Positions 1 to 10,935 of a stretch of DNA of 64,000 nucleotides are shown one piece after another. Under the pieces are notes generated by a model. The model was given only the letters and a program-made list of their open reading frames with translations. It had not been told where the DNA came from and searched no databases. Position numbers and translations under genes: made by a program. The DNA comes from Dillenia suffruticosa (taxonomy: Eukaryota; Streptophyta; Magnoliopsida; Dilleniales; Dilleniaceae). How positions within the stretch are numbered: position 1 is the first letter of the stretch; the number at the start of each line of letters is the position of its first letter. Where the stretch lies: assembly GCA_033439265.1 (NCBI GenBank), contig JAVTVX010000034.1, forward strand, positions 9,207,001-9,271,000. The letters are read 5' to 3'.

Positions 1-74
1 ACCCAATTCGCATCATGCCGTGTAGAAGTCCGCGGCAACCACATCACGAAATCCATAGTAATATGCTCCCATTT

Positions 75-1150
75 TCACTCAGGAATGGGAAGAGGCTGCA
101 GTGTGCCCGCTAGACGCTGATGCTCGGCCTTCACCTGCTGGCACACCAAGCATCGTGCCACAAACTCTGCTATATCCCTCTTCATGCCTGACCACCAATA
201 GCTACCTCTGATGGTCCGGTACATCTTCATACCCCGGGGATGCATAGCATATGCAGAAGAATGTGCTTCCTCAAGGATAGCGCGTTGAAGATCACTATCG
301 GCCGGGACACACACTCTGTCTCTAAATACCATGAGTCCATCATCACGGACTTTGAAGTCTCCGCCCTCAGCTCTGCGGACTCTATCCGTAAAACCCTGAA
401 TCTCCTTATCTATACTTTGGAGCTCTCTGATACGGTCGAACAAAGTCGGCCTGACCTCAAATCTGGCTAGTAAGCCTCCCTGATCATCGTTAGTCAAACT
501 GACTCCTAAGGCTCGGAGTCCCACTAAACAACAAAGGTAGGCTTTCTCTGTCGACTGTGAGGATGATACTGACTTCCGACTCAAGACATCTGCTGCAATA
601 TTCGCCTTGCCCGGATGATAGTCAATAATGAGGTCATAATTTTTTAGGAGTTCTAACCATCTACTTTGTCTCAAATTCAGCTCCTTTTTGGTAAATAGAT
701 ATTTCAAACTCCTGTGATCTGTAAATACCCTGCAGGTCACCCCATAAAGATAATGCTGCCATATCTTCAATGCGAAGATTATGGCTACCAACTCTAAATC
801 ATGAGTCGGGTAATTAACCTCATGTTACTTCAGCTGTCGCGAGGCATATGCAATAACCCGACCATCCTGCATTAGAACACAACCCAACCCCTGTCGGCTA
901 GTATCACTGTATACTGTATACTCCCGACTACTAGTGGAAATGGCTAAAATAGGAGTGGATGTCAACCATTATTTGAGCTCTTGGAAGCTCGCCCCACAAC
1001 GATCATCCCAAACAAACTTGACCTCCTTCTGGGTCAATCTCGACAACGGAGCAGCTATCCGGGAGAATCCTTATACAAATCTGCGATAATACCCAGCCAA
1101 ACCGAGAAAAATACGAATCTCAGTAACTGTTTGTGGCTACTCCCACTTCA
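75..1150 (-). pseudogene. Broken RNase H and integrase N-terminus of the gypsy element
   Basis: Below the RT, the minus strand encodes the RT connection (about 960-1150) and RNase H. The patch [20 protein letters not shown] and [17 protein letters not shown] are hallmarks of the gypsy RNase H end. A TAA stop lies just upstream, near 825, within an otherwise conserved segment. From about 230 down, the integrase zinc-binding domain is visible: His-x-His-type residues in [14 protein letters not shown], then a Cys-x2-Cys in [13 protein letters not shown]. The integrase catalytic core is beyond position 1. Confidence 0.88.
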
Positions 1151-2421
1151 CTATAGCCTCAATCTTTCACGGATCAACATAAATACCCTCCGCAGAAACA
1201 ATGTGCCCCAAGAACCAATTTGTCTAAGCCAAAACTCATATTTCGAGAATTTGGCATATAGCTGCTTCTCACGGAGTATCTGCAATACCACCCGAAGGTG
1301 CTCAACGTGATCTTCATCATTCCGTGAATATATCAAGATGTCATCGATGAATACGATGACGAACCGATCTAAGTAGTCGTGAAAAACTCGATTCATCAAA
1401 TTCATGAAAGTAGCTAGGGTATTAGTCAACCCAAATGACATGATTAAAAACTCGTAATGGTCGTATCGGGTGCGAAAAGCTGTCTTGAGCATATTTTCGG
1501 CCCGAATTCTCAACTGATGATAACCCGAACGGAGATCAATCTTAGAGAAAACCCTGGCTCCCTACAGCTGATCAAACAAGTCATCGATACGTGGTAGGGG
1601 ATATCTGTTTTTTATGGTGACTTTGTTCAACTGCCTGTAGTCCACACAAAGCCGAAGTGTATCATCCTTTTTCTTTACAAACGCATCGGAGTACCCCAAG
1701 GAGAAGTGTTCGGGCGGATAAACCCCTTATTTAGGAGTTCCTGTAACTGAATCTTAAGATTTCTTAGTTCAGCAGGCGCCATTCTGTATGGCGAAATAGA
1801 AATAGGATTGGTCCCCGATACTAGATCAATCTCGAAATCGAACTCCCGAACTGGTGGTAATCCAGGAAGCTCATCGGGGAACACATATGGAAATTCCTGC
1901 ACCATAGGGACATCTTCAAGCCTTGGTCCCTCAACGGTGGTGTCGACAACATAAGCCAGATAAGCCGTACAACCACGGCGTACCAAGCATCTGGCCTTCA
2001 TAACAGATATAATGCTGTGGGGCAATACTCGTCTCTCGCCTCGAAATACTAACTGTGGCTGCCCAGACCTCCGAAACTCAATTTCCTTCGTGAAGTAATC
2101 CACGGAAGCCCGGTGTAAACTCAACCAATCCATCCCTAGGATGACATCGAAATCCATGATAGTGAGCGGAATCAGATCTGCCTCTAATACTGTCTCCCAA
2201 ATTCCGACCTCACAGCCCCTATAGACTGTATCTCGAATGATATGCTTGTCAAGAGGAGTGACTACCAGAATCTCCGCATCAAGTGGCGAGAGAGGTCTAT
2301 CAGAATGACGAGCGAACGTGTCGCTCACATAGAAAAAATTTGACCTGGTATCTATGAGAATACGAACGTCGATACCGAATATTCGCATGGTACCTAAAAG
2401 TAAGAAAAAGATCAACAGCAT
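1151..2421 (-). pseudogene. Broken protease-reverse transcriptase of the gypsy element
   Basis: The stretch 1675-2421 holds an aspartic protease. Its active-site patch reads LIDTRS where the family has a Gly after Asp-Thr, so the catalytic triad is damaged. DVILGMDWL follows, as expected. The linker PYRMAPAEL...KGFIRP...SPWG is the conserved start of plant gypsy RT. The frame then breaks near 1690, and RT continues in another frame through 1513-1151 with [20 protein letters not shown] and the catalytic core [13 protein letters not shown] (Asp-Asp intact). Stops and frame changes mean the polyprotein is not produced. Confidence 0.9.
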
Positions 2422-2792
2422 TTAAAATGTGAAGAAAAAGTGAACGAATATATATATATATATATCAAACTAGTTAAGCTTCTAAAGTTTTAACTAGTCA
2501 AAATTGTACATCGACACCATGATATACAAAAAACTCATACAGAAAGTACAGCAAAAGTACTATACTGAGGGGTCTACGGGAGGATTACCCATAATAATAT
2601 CAGGATTTGCCTGTGCGTCCTCTTGTGTCATCGCAAACACACGAGTCTGGGCCCTAGGCTGCTGTCGCGATGATCCTGGTACTGTATTACTCTCGGCTGT
2701 AGTCCGGGGAGCGGTAAGAGCTGAGTGCGCAGGTGCCCCCTGCTGGCCTGTGCCAGACGTACCAGTACGACTCTGTAAAGTCAATTCTCGAC

Positions 2793-4073
2793 CTAAATCG
2801 GGGCAGACACTCCTAACGTGACCTTGCTTCCCACACTATAAGCAAATAACTGGTACTCTACATGCCCCAAAGGCATGGTGGCTGCTGCATCTACGGCAGA
2901 AGGGCGGTCTCTGTGTAGAGACACAAGGGGCTGTGCCCCAAAACCCTGTGGTCGAGGTCCCTGTCCCGGTGCTACTGGTCTGTAGCTAGAAGAACCTCCG
3001 GGATATCCAGATCCTCTACCCCTCTTCGAAGACTGTCCACCATGTGACCCAGTCTTCCTCTTCTGGTGACTCTCCCTCTGTTTAGCCTCCGCTCGAACGA
3101 TCTCTTCCGCCCGATACGCTGAATCAATCACCTTTGATAATGTAAAAGAGGGAGTCACCGTCATATACTTTCTGATGCTCAATTAGAGGCCATCTTCAAA
3201 CTTGAACCTCATCTGAGCCGGTGTAGCCATATCAGGGACAAAGGCCACTAGTCGTCTAAGCTCAGCCTCGTACTCTGAAACTGATCTCGTCCCCTGGCGC
3301 AAGTGCAGGAACTCCGTCCTCATCCGGTCCTGCTGGAATGGGGTAAAGTACCTGCGGTCGAACTCTCGTAAAAAGTCCTCCCACCGCAGGATCTGTGTAA
3401 CACTGTCACGGATAGCCTCCCACCACGAGAGGGCTTCTCCGTCGAGGAGTCTCTCAGCAACTCTCAATCTGAGCTCCTCTGACAACCCTAAATCCGTAAG
3501 GATCTTACGAATCCTGTTGATCCAGTGTTTCGCCGCTACTGCATCACTGGATCCTGAAAAGTCTGTGCATCCGAGTTGCCGAGACTCTTTCACCAACTGA
3601 GTGAGCTCGTGGATGCGCCTCAAAGTAGCCGACGTCTTATCGGTCGGAGTAGAAACGGAAGGGCCGGCCACCGAAGGAGGAATCGGTGCCGAAGGAGCAG
3701 GTACAGCCGCAGGTGCGGTTGCTGGAGTTTATAGTGAAGATGGTGGCATCTGCGCCCCATATCTACTGTATCACTCCTACCACTACCTCAAGACATCGAG
3801 TGGTGGTGGAGGAATCTCGACTGTAACAGCCGGTGGAGGTGCTGAGGGTGGCGCTGGTGAGCGTACTCGAGTAGAGGAAGCAACCTCAGGTACTGGTGGC
3901 GCCTCAGGTGCCCTAGGTGTATCAAGCACGGTAAGACCCTCAAGTGAGGCGAATCTAGCACCCCTCCTACCACGTCTAGATGGTATAATTCTGTGAAAAG
4001 AATACATTGTTATTAGATAGAAATCAAGAGTTAGGGTTAGTTGCTCCGGCAACGGCAACGGCAACGGCAACAT
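2793..4073 (-). pseudogene. Broken gag (capsid/nucleocapsid) of the gypsy element
   Basis: Three open stretches in different frames make up a gag relic. The N-terminal stretch (3783-4073) is proline/alanine-rich and opens with a repeated Leu-Pro encoded by a (GTTGCC)n hexamer at 4049-4072. The middle stretch (3183-3671) has the retrotransposon gag core, with GSSDAVAAKHWINRIRKI and GEALSWWEAI as diagnostic patches. The C-terminal stretch (2793-3182) is Arg/Ser/Gly-rich. Just beyond it, at about 2800-2845, lies a CCHC zinc knuckle with the Cys-x2-Cys-Gly-Lys-Gln-Gly-His spacing, but one codon between the first two cysteines is a TAG stop. Not translatable as one protein. Confidence 0.85.
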
Positions 4074-4399
4074 GCAATATGCATAACAAAATGTAGATCT
4101 AGATGCCAGAAACTTAAATCTATAATTTTTTTGCGAAGATTCCTTCTAAATCTTGACAAATCTAGGGTTTCTTTGTCGTGGTCACTATTCACGGTCTGGA
4201 TGTTTGACCGGAATTTTCATGGCCTAATCGTGCTCAGAAAATTACGAAAAAATCATATTCGCGACCTACGTGACATTAGTAACTTCATGGAATTTTCAGA
4301 TTTAGGAAATGCATCTATGATCCGAACCCCAAATTGTACATGCTCATTTTTAATGCCCAAATTAATTCCGAAAATTTATTTTAAAATAAATCTAACTTG

Positions 4400-4411
4400 A
4401 CTCTGATACCA
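4400..4411 (-). other. Primer-binding site, initiator tRNA-Met type
   Basis: The minus strand reads TGGTATCAGAGT, one base after the LTR end. This matches the common plant retrotransposon primer site complementary to the 3' end of initiator methionine tRNA. It fixes both the LTR boundary and the transcription direction. Confidence 0.9.
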
Positions 4412-4412
4412 A

Positions 4413-5004
4413 TGTTAGTTTTATATGCACGTACACATGCGGAAGCGTGCGAAATTTTTAGAATCATAAAATATTAGGGTTTTTAGGCATACCTCAAGAG
4501 TAGATCGCAAAATATCCAGGAAATCACGAACTTCGATCAAACGATCTCGCCGTTGGGATGATAACCACGAAACTCGAGCTATCACCGCAGCGCTACAACA
4601 CCACAATCGAAATCTGATGATACAAATTCTCTTCATAGAATTTGCTCTCTCTCCCTCAATTGTGCCCTTTCACAATTTTTGTGTAAAAAATAGTGATGTT
4701 CCTAGGGTTTGCCCTAGTTTCCATGTACTTCCGTCACCACACATGGTAGGTAATTCAAATCTATCAGTTATGTGAATTTTGGAAAGTGAGAAAATTTCCA
4801 TTTTCTAAACATTGAAAGATGCCCCACGTGGGTATTAATTCCTCATAACCCATAACAAATATGGGAACTACCTCCTAGATCTCTACACGTTAAAATATTA
4901 CATCATATCAGATATTTTAAAGTTTAAATTTATTTAAAATTTTAATAGATCATAGTTCAAATACATAATTATTTTACATATTCGTTGGGTTAAATAATCC
5001 AACA
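4413..5004 (-). repeat. 5' LTR of the Ty3/gypsy element
   Basis: On the minus strand this 592-bp block starts TGTTGGATTATTTAACCC and ends TAACA, giving the usual TG...CA termini. It is followed after one base by a primer-binding site. It contains a GAGAGAGAG stretch and a pyrimidine/purine-mixed downstream part typical of an LTR R/U5 region. A related, diverged LTR ends at 39525 on the plus strand. The outer end lies about 100 bp from the P450 stop codon, inside what should be that gene's 3' untranslated region. The LTR reads in the same direction as the P450 gene. Confidence 0.82.
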
Positions 5005-5106
5005 TTTAACCCACACTTATTTTTCCGCTAAGACTGTAATGTAGTTACATGGATTCTTCAACGGTTGCAAGTAGTGTCCATGGTTATGATCTATGAAGCT
5101 TTGCTT
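5005..5106 (-). terminator. Remnant 3' flank/UTR of the P450 gene before the LTR insertion
   Basis: Only 102 bp separate the P450 stop from the gypsy 5' LTR. Near 5020-5030 the minus strand contains GGAAAAATAAGTG, an AATAAG-like polyadenylation element. The LTR may have displaced the original 3' UTR, so the transcript may end in this stub or read into the LTR. Inference from position only. Confidence 0.35.
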
Positions 5107-8100
5107 TTAAACCTTTCGTAGAATCAGTTGAGCACCGTACTGGGGAATAGTATGGACAAGTCCCATGGGAGCATGAGTATAAGAGGGTGATAGCTCAAAT
5201 GAGAAACGCTGGAGAATCATTGCTAATGCTAATTTTGCTTCCACCATTGCAAAATTCTGTCCAATGCATGTCCGAGGACCCCAGCCGAACCCAAAGAATG
5301 CAGACTGGCCCTTTGATGCATTAGAAACTCCTGCAGAGAATCTATCTGGATTGAACTCTTTAGCATCGTTTCCCCAGATTTCGGGGTCCTGGTGAACTTG
5401 GATAGTGGGAAGGAGAACAAGCACTCCCGCTGGTAAGGTCATGTCTCCCAGTTTTGTGGTCTTACATACCTTTCGCATAGCTTCACACTCAACTGGGTAT
5501 AGCCTTAAAGCCTCATGTAAAATCATGGTCATCTGCAGCAGTGGCATTTGAGTAGCATATTAGTTGTACAAGATATTGATTCTTGACATGACAATTGAAT
5601 AATAAAAATGCTTAATGTGGGTACTCAAGTGTGAGGCGTATGGACTTTGATACAATGTAAAAAGCTTTATTAGGAAGGACAAGTTTAAGAGCTTTAGGTT
5701 TGTTTATCCATGAATAATTTAATCCCACTCATATCCTTTGTTATGTTGGAATGTGTGGCTTGACAAGAATATATTATGAAATGTAGGACATTAAAGCATA
5801 CATGATTTCGAATCGTTTTGAATGTGATGCATGTGGTAGGATATCATGAGTGGAAATAGTGATTGCACTCCAAATGCATCGCTATGATATTGTGAGCTTG
5901 TAATTGCAGATTTAATGAAATGGACACTATACTTACAATTTTCAGATCATTTAGGCCATCAAACTCTGGCTTGTTTTTACCAAAAACTTGCAAAACCTCC
6001 TCTCTAGCCTTTGTCTGCCAGTATGAATGGCTGCTCAATAGTATCATTACCCAAGTAAGCGTGAACTCCGTTGTCCCTTGTCCAGCAAAGAAAAATTCTT
6101 TGCACTCATCAACAATATCATCAATGCTCAGGCCAGACTTCTTGGAGTTTTTTTCTTGTATTTCTTTGGAGTTCGATTCCATCATCATACCCAATAAGTC
6201 GTTAGATTTTGCAATCTCCATCTCCCTTTTGTGGATGATGCCACTTACTATGGTGTACATTTCCTTGCTGGTTTCTCTAATTCCCCTGTTTGTCTTTGTT
6301 GGCACAAAGCTGCAGTGTAAAAACATAATATAATGTTATAATGGAAGAAGGAATTTCAAACTTTCCGTCTTCAGACCACAAAAGGTGTATATATGTATCT
6401 GCATTCATTGGCCCCAAAATGGAATTTTCATCTCCTTTATTAGCCCTATAAAAGGATTGCAAGATAGTCAATGCCAAACTGTTCTTCATGCCCAGCCATC
6501 TATTTTTCCAGCCTCATTTTCAACCAAGGATTCAAGATTGATTATTCTAATCCGTGCTAAACAACCTACACTGGATCTCCTAGGACCTCTTTTAATCTCT
6601 CAACTGCTTCAGTAACTAATGACGAACGGGATCTGATTCTTCTCCATCATCCTTTATCTATGTTAATCCTCCGAACTCTACAATACACAGACATCTTTCA
6701 TTATCTCACGATGGTAGATTCAATTTATCAGAATGTTTGAGTTGTAAAAGAATTGAAAGTGGGGTTCTATTTTTTCTAACACCTTTGGTATTTCAGTATC
6801 ACATTAAGATGTAGCTGAGGAAGAAAAATGAAAGTATAACAATGAATCTGAAGGAAAACGCCTATAACTCGAATCTAGAGAGCCTTCTGTAAATTACCTC
6901 CATGCTGGAATTTGACCTGGAATTGAATGCATAAGTTTCATTATAAGTTTAAATTGTTTTTGCTGTAGTTCAAATATTTTCTTTCCTTCGTCATAGTTGC
7001 TGCCAAATGCTGCCCTCGCAATAATATCTGCAGACAAAGCTCTCAAGTGTGGGTTAACATCCAACTCAGTTAACTCCTGATCCTCCAATAGGTTCTCCCA
7101 ACTGCTTATCATCTCATCACAACTCAAATGAACTGCAGGTACAATGTGCTGTGGCAGAGATTGAATAAAAAGCATTATCAGAAATTAGTTGAATTAAACA
7201 TTGTTGTATAGTTTGATGCAAACTATGTTGTGTAATGGCTTGACACCACCAACAATTTAACCATGAATTCCTTTTTCTAAGGTTTCTAACATTGGAGAGA
7301 TATTTAGTTGTAACCTTTGCCCATTATCCATAGAGATAGGATGCCTTATGTCATGGCACCCAGAAGCCATTTTAGTTGCAAGAGGAAATCGAGGTTTTAA
7401 ATACTAGTTGCCTTGCAAGATGCACCCATTTCAATGAAAGTTAAGTTGGGAAAGAATATGAAGAAATAACCTTCAACTTCTCTATATGGAAAGCTGGGTT
7501 GACCAATTTTCTCCTTTTATTCCATTCGTCGCCCTCCAGAGATGCAACCGCATTCAGAAATAGTTTACCAACAGGGATTTGTTGTTTCTGGAAGACATCA
7601 TGTTTAGAAAAGACCTCTTTTACCAACTTAGGCTCCTTAACAATCACACAAGGCACTGGCCCTTCCCATGTAAATGAATTCTTTCCTGCATTTTGATGTT
7701 TTAAGTAAAAATTTCAACATCAACAGCATGATTTAAGTAATATACCAAGATAATGGATCATGCATCACTCCCATGGACTCTCTGTTGGGGAGGGCAGTAT
7801 GCATAACAAACTCAAGAGAGAACAGAACTCTAGGAATCTGTTTCTGATTATTTTATATGCTACAGTGTTGTTAATGAATCAAAGCATTATGCGTCAATGT
7901 TTGGAGATTCAAGACATGGAGAAATTTTCCATAATTGGTGACAGTCAAATCGAAATTTGAAGTTGGCACCTAGATCATGAAACAATTGAATTGACAAGGG
8001 ACTTTCAAGAGAATGCAAAATTTTCTATTTTGTTGCAAATCTTGCTCTTGAAACTTGTATAATTTTTTGAATAACCAAGAACAAATGCTAGGACAGCTTG

Positions 8101-8864
8101 CCTTTCAATTTGGCTCCATGACACAATACTCGAACGACATTAGTTGGATAATTCAGATACCGGTAGTAAAATAACAAAAAAAAAAAGAGTGGACTTTTTA
8201 AGAAAGTAAAGATTAAACTCTAGATTAAATTAATTTTTATAAAAAGTTATTAATATAATCTATTTTGTAGAGAATCATAAATTATGTTTGCAAAATTTTA
8301 TATTTCTTGCTAAAAGATTTTATTTAGTTGAAAAATGTTATAAACAAAATAAAATAAAATAAGTAAAAAGCAGAGCTTTCCCAAGTTCTAGTACTTTGTC
8401 TCCCTACAAAGAGTTCTCCCCTTTATATTTTGCAATGAATTTTTCTCAGTTGTCCATAGTCTTCTTATTTCCAGACTCTTACGAAGATACATCTTCTTGA
8501 ACCAAAGAAAAAGCTCAAAGTGATTTATACATGGAATATATTAGATGAAAAGCAAAAGTAAGTAAAAAGCAGAAATTGGGATGGGGGGGAAGAAGTGGGT
8601 ACCATATATCTGTATCAAGTGATGGATGTAGGGAAGAACACGCGGCCAATTATAATCAGAAATTTTGAGGGTCTTGGAGAGAGCTTCTTTTGTGATTACA
8701 GTCCTCTCTTTCAGGTCTCCAAAATAGAGCCTATAGGAGTTTCCAGCAAGGCCTTGTTGTCTCAGGCACCTTTCCAGCTTCTTTGGTTTAAACCACACCC
8801 AGTCCAGCAGTCTCCATGCCCACATCAGTATAAGAAATGCACAAACTATGATCATGCTATTCAT
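5107..8864 (-). CDS. CYP72A: Cytochrome P450, CYP72A type, five exons
   Basis: Exons on the minus strand are 8603-8864, 7471-7685, 6898-7148, 5937-6309 and 5107-5532. All introns have GT-AG ends and compatible phases, giving 508 residues, the normal CYP72A length. The N-terminus is an ER membrane anchor (about residues 3-20) followed by [10 protein letters not shown]. Then come [10 protein letters not shown], the I-helix [15 protein letters not shown] (315-329), EALR of the ExxR motif (374-377), FNPDRF (427-432) and the heme loop [10 protein letters not shown] with the iron ligand Cys456. CYP72A enzymes are ER-bound, NADPH-P450-reductase-dependent monooxygenases. Known members act in secologanin, triterpenoid and gibberellin metabolism; the substrate here cannot be told from sequence. 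Oddity: residue 321 is Gly where the family usually has Glu (AGQETT). Codons are open throughout, so the gene looks expressible. Exon 4's first codon is split (AG|C, Ser). Confidence 0.93.
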
Positions 8865-8930
8865 TTTCCTTGAAAAAAAGCTTCACAATAGTAAGAAAGA
8901 AAGAGAGAGTATGGATAAAAAAATAAAAAT

Positions 8931-8934
<4 letters not shown>

Positions 8935-9012
<78 letters not shown>

Positions 9013-9014
9013 GG
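8935..9014 (+). repeat. Long (GA)n microsatellite, (CT)n in the P450 5' leader
   Basis: About 80 bp of almost pure GA on the plus strand, which is CT on the P450 sense strand. It lies 70 bp upstream of the start codon. CT tracts near plant transcription starts are frequent and can bind GAGA-type factors. Length variation here could affect expression; that is inference. Confidence 0.95.
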
Positions 9015-9045
9015 AGGGTACCGGCAGAGCTGAGGACTTTGGAGT

Positions 9046-9053
9046 ACTTATAT
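9046..9053 (-). promoter_or_regulatory. Candidate TATA box of the P450 gene
   Basis: The minus strand reads ATATAAGT about 180 bp upstream of the start codon. It precedes a long CT tract that would fall in the 5' untranslated leader, a common plant arrangement. Position and sequence are plausible, but the transcription start is not visible. Confidence 0.4.
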
Positions 9054-9055
9054 GT

Positions 9056-10760
9056 TGCCGGGGTGGTAGGGGGAGAGAGAAGACGTTGCCAGCATGTCAT
9101 AATTGAATTTTGTGTTGGGGACGGAAAAACAGTCTAAATTTCATAAGAAAAGAAAGGAAAAGAAAATTAGTCACGCAAACGACAATCCTTTTCTGCACTT
9201 CTTTTAGTAAGGAAAAAACAAAACTTTTAATATTTCTATTTTAAATATGCATGTAATGATTAATTTAATATTTTTTAGTAAAAGGCAAAAGAAAAGATTG
9301 CTATGTGTTCACAAACTATTATATATAAATACGTCAAACTTTCACTTAATAAATAATTTTTAAGATATAAATCAAATTTTGACCGTTGTGTCAAAATCAA
9401 TTCAAAATTTGTTTTTATTAGTCGATGTTTTCTGGTGTCAATTAATAAAGAATATATATGTAAATTTATTTATAAGTACAATGAAATATTAATCTTAAAT
9501 TTAACATCAATTAATACGATATTTATCATTTTCAATAATTAAATTTAAAAAAAAATTAAATCATAGTTAAATGTTAATAAGATATTTCATAATTTGGACC
9601 TTTACAACATTGAAACAGTTAAGTTTTGTCCCCATTATAATCATAATTCAAACGTTGTTGGTATCAAGCTAAGTGTAGTTCCCCATGACTAACGTGGTTG
9701 GTGTTCTTCTTCGTATAAGTAAATAAGTTTATCATTTACATTTTGTTTTTTTTTTTTTTTCGTTCGCAAGTATTGAATTTTCGCGTTAAATATAAATTTC
9801 TGCCACCAGTTTCAACTTTCGTGGAGCACGATGATGGGAGAGGTGGGACCGACATAAGGTCACCTGCGCCCACGTGACGGCGGCGAACGATAGAGGAAGC
9901 CGGCGAGATGGAACTTAACCGAACTAAAGTCTCCGGACACGTCAGCACCCTCTTTGGTTGGCTAAGCCAAGCCAAGCCGCTCATTGGCTTGGTTGGATAG
10001 CGAGTCGAAGAAATATTTTACCACTCCTCTCTGACTTCGAATGAATTGTTTTTACCACTCCTTTCCAAGTTCGAAGGCCATCTGCCTCAGACTCACTCTC
10101 TCTCTCTCTCTCCCCGACATTGCCCGCAACAGCCACTGAGATTTACTGTTGTTTTATCCGTTACGAGAATCACGTTTCTTTTTCACTCTCTACTCTACTT
10201 CTTCTTGTATATAATTACGAGAGACGGTGGCAAGAACTTGGAATGGGTTGAGACCCCATCCACCTTATCAGCCAGCTTGTACAGAACTAGAATGCAACTA
10301 GAATAGCCTAAATCACCCCACCCCACCTTCACTAGTTTGCTTTTAAGGCAAAGAAAATGGAAATTATATCTCTATCCTTCCAAAGGTGATTAAATATTTG
10401 TTAACAGCCTGCAATTAGATCCAAATTCATTACACAAACAGCACCAGCGCAAGTCTTTACCTGCATTTAGAGGTGTAAACGAGTCGAATTAAGTTAAGCT
10501 AGGCTGATACTAACTCAAACTCAGTTAAATTTTATTCAAATCATAACTCATCTTATTTTTTAGTGACCTAATTTTTAAAACTCATATTCAACTCACGTTG
10601 AGCTCATGAGCGGGACCGTGTTCATATACAACAATTTAATTAAAATAACTAAATTTGAGAGCGTTTGGTATAGATTTGGGGTTCTTGACTAAGTGGTCTT
10701 GACTATTTAACATTTTTAACGACTAAAAAAAGTACTTGGTAAATGAGCTGATAGTTTATA
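9056..10760. other. Intergenic, A/T-rich, no gene recognised
   Basis: A/T-rich, with a more GC-rich patch at about 9790-10300 holding short unsupported open frames and a small CT run near 10097-10112. Around 10470-10660, phrases such as GAGGTGTAAACGAGTCGAAT look like the end of a degraded plant DNA transposon (hAT-like termini often start this way), but I found no matching second end. Confidence 0.5.
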
Positions 10761-10773
10761 GAACTCAACTGAT

Positions 10774-10922
10774 TTTTTTTTTTTTTTTGTATTATATCAA
10801 CAAGTATTCGGAGTCATATTTTAACTAATTCGGTTCGAGATTTATAGTGATCCATTTAATGGATTACCCTCCAAATATAGTTTTTTTCATGCCTAATCCG
10901 TAAGTCAAACTCGGGATTCTAG
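10774..10922 (-). mobile_element. tRNA-derived SINE, copy 1 (shared family)
   Basis: A 149-bp insertion with exact 13-bp target-site duplications GAACTCAACTGAT at 10761-10773 and 10923-10935. On the plus strand it begins with a T-run (the poly(A) tail on minus) and then shares the order of patches seen in the copy at 40106: TTCGGTTCGAGAT, then GTGATCCATTTAATGGATTACCC, then AACTCGGGATTCT. It is probably 5'-shortened, because its tRNA-like head is less complete than in the 40-kb copy. Confidence 0.72.
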
Positions 10923-10935
10923 GAACTCAACTGAT

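Larger units (their letters stand above)
1..5004 (-). mobile_element. Ty3/gypsy LTR retrotransposon, decayed, truncated by window edge
   Basis: Reading on the minus strand from 5004 down, the order is 5' LTR, primer-binding site, leader, gag, protease, reverse transcriptase, RNase H and the start of integrase. That order (integrase after RNase H) defines the Ty3/gypsy superfamily. Residue patterns resemble plant chromoviruses of the Tekay/Del kind, but the chromodomain end lies outside the window, so the clade is inference. Frameshifts and stops in gag, in the zinc knuckle, at the protease-RT junction and in RNase H show that this copy cannot make its own proteins. The second LTR and target-site duplication are not in the window. 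Confidence 0.93.

Noticed and set aside
981..1310. 109-codon plus-strand frame in the gypsy element
   Set aside because: Antisense shadow of the RT-RNase H region on the minus strand.
3601..3996. Gly/Ala-rich plus-strand frame
   Set aside because: Antisense shadow of the Pro/Ala-rich gag N-terminus.
8848..9100. Open frames of (Arg-Glu)n or (Leu-Ser)n across the GA tract
   Set aside because: Products of a dinucleotide microsatellite, not a protein.
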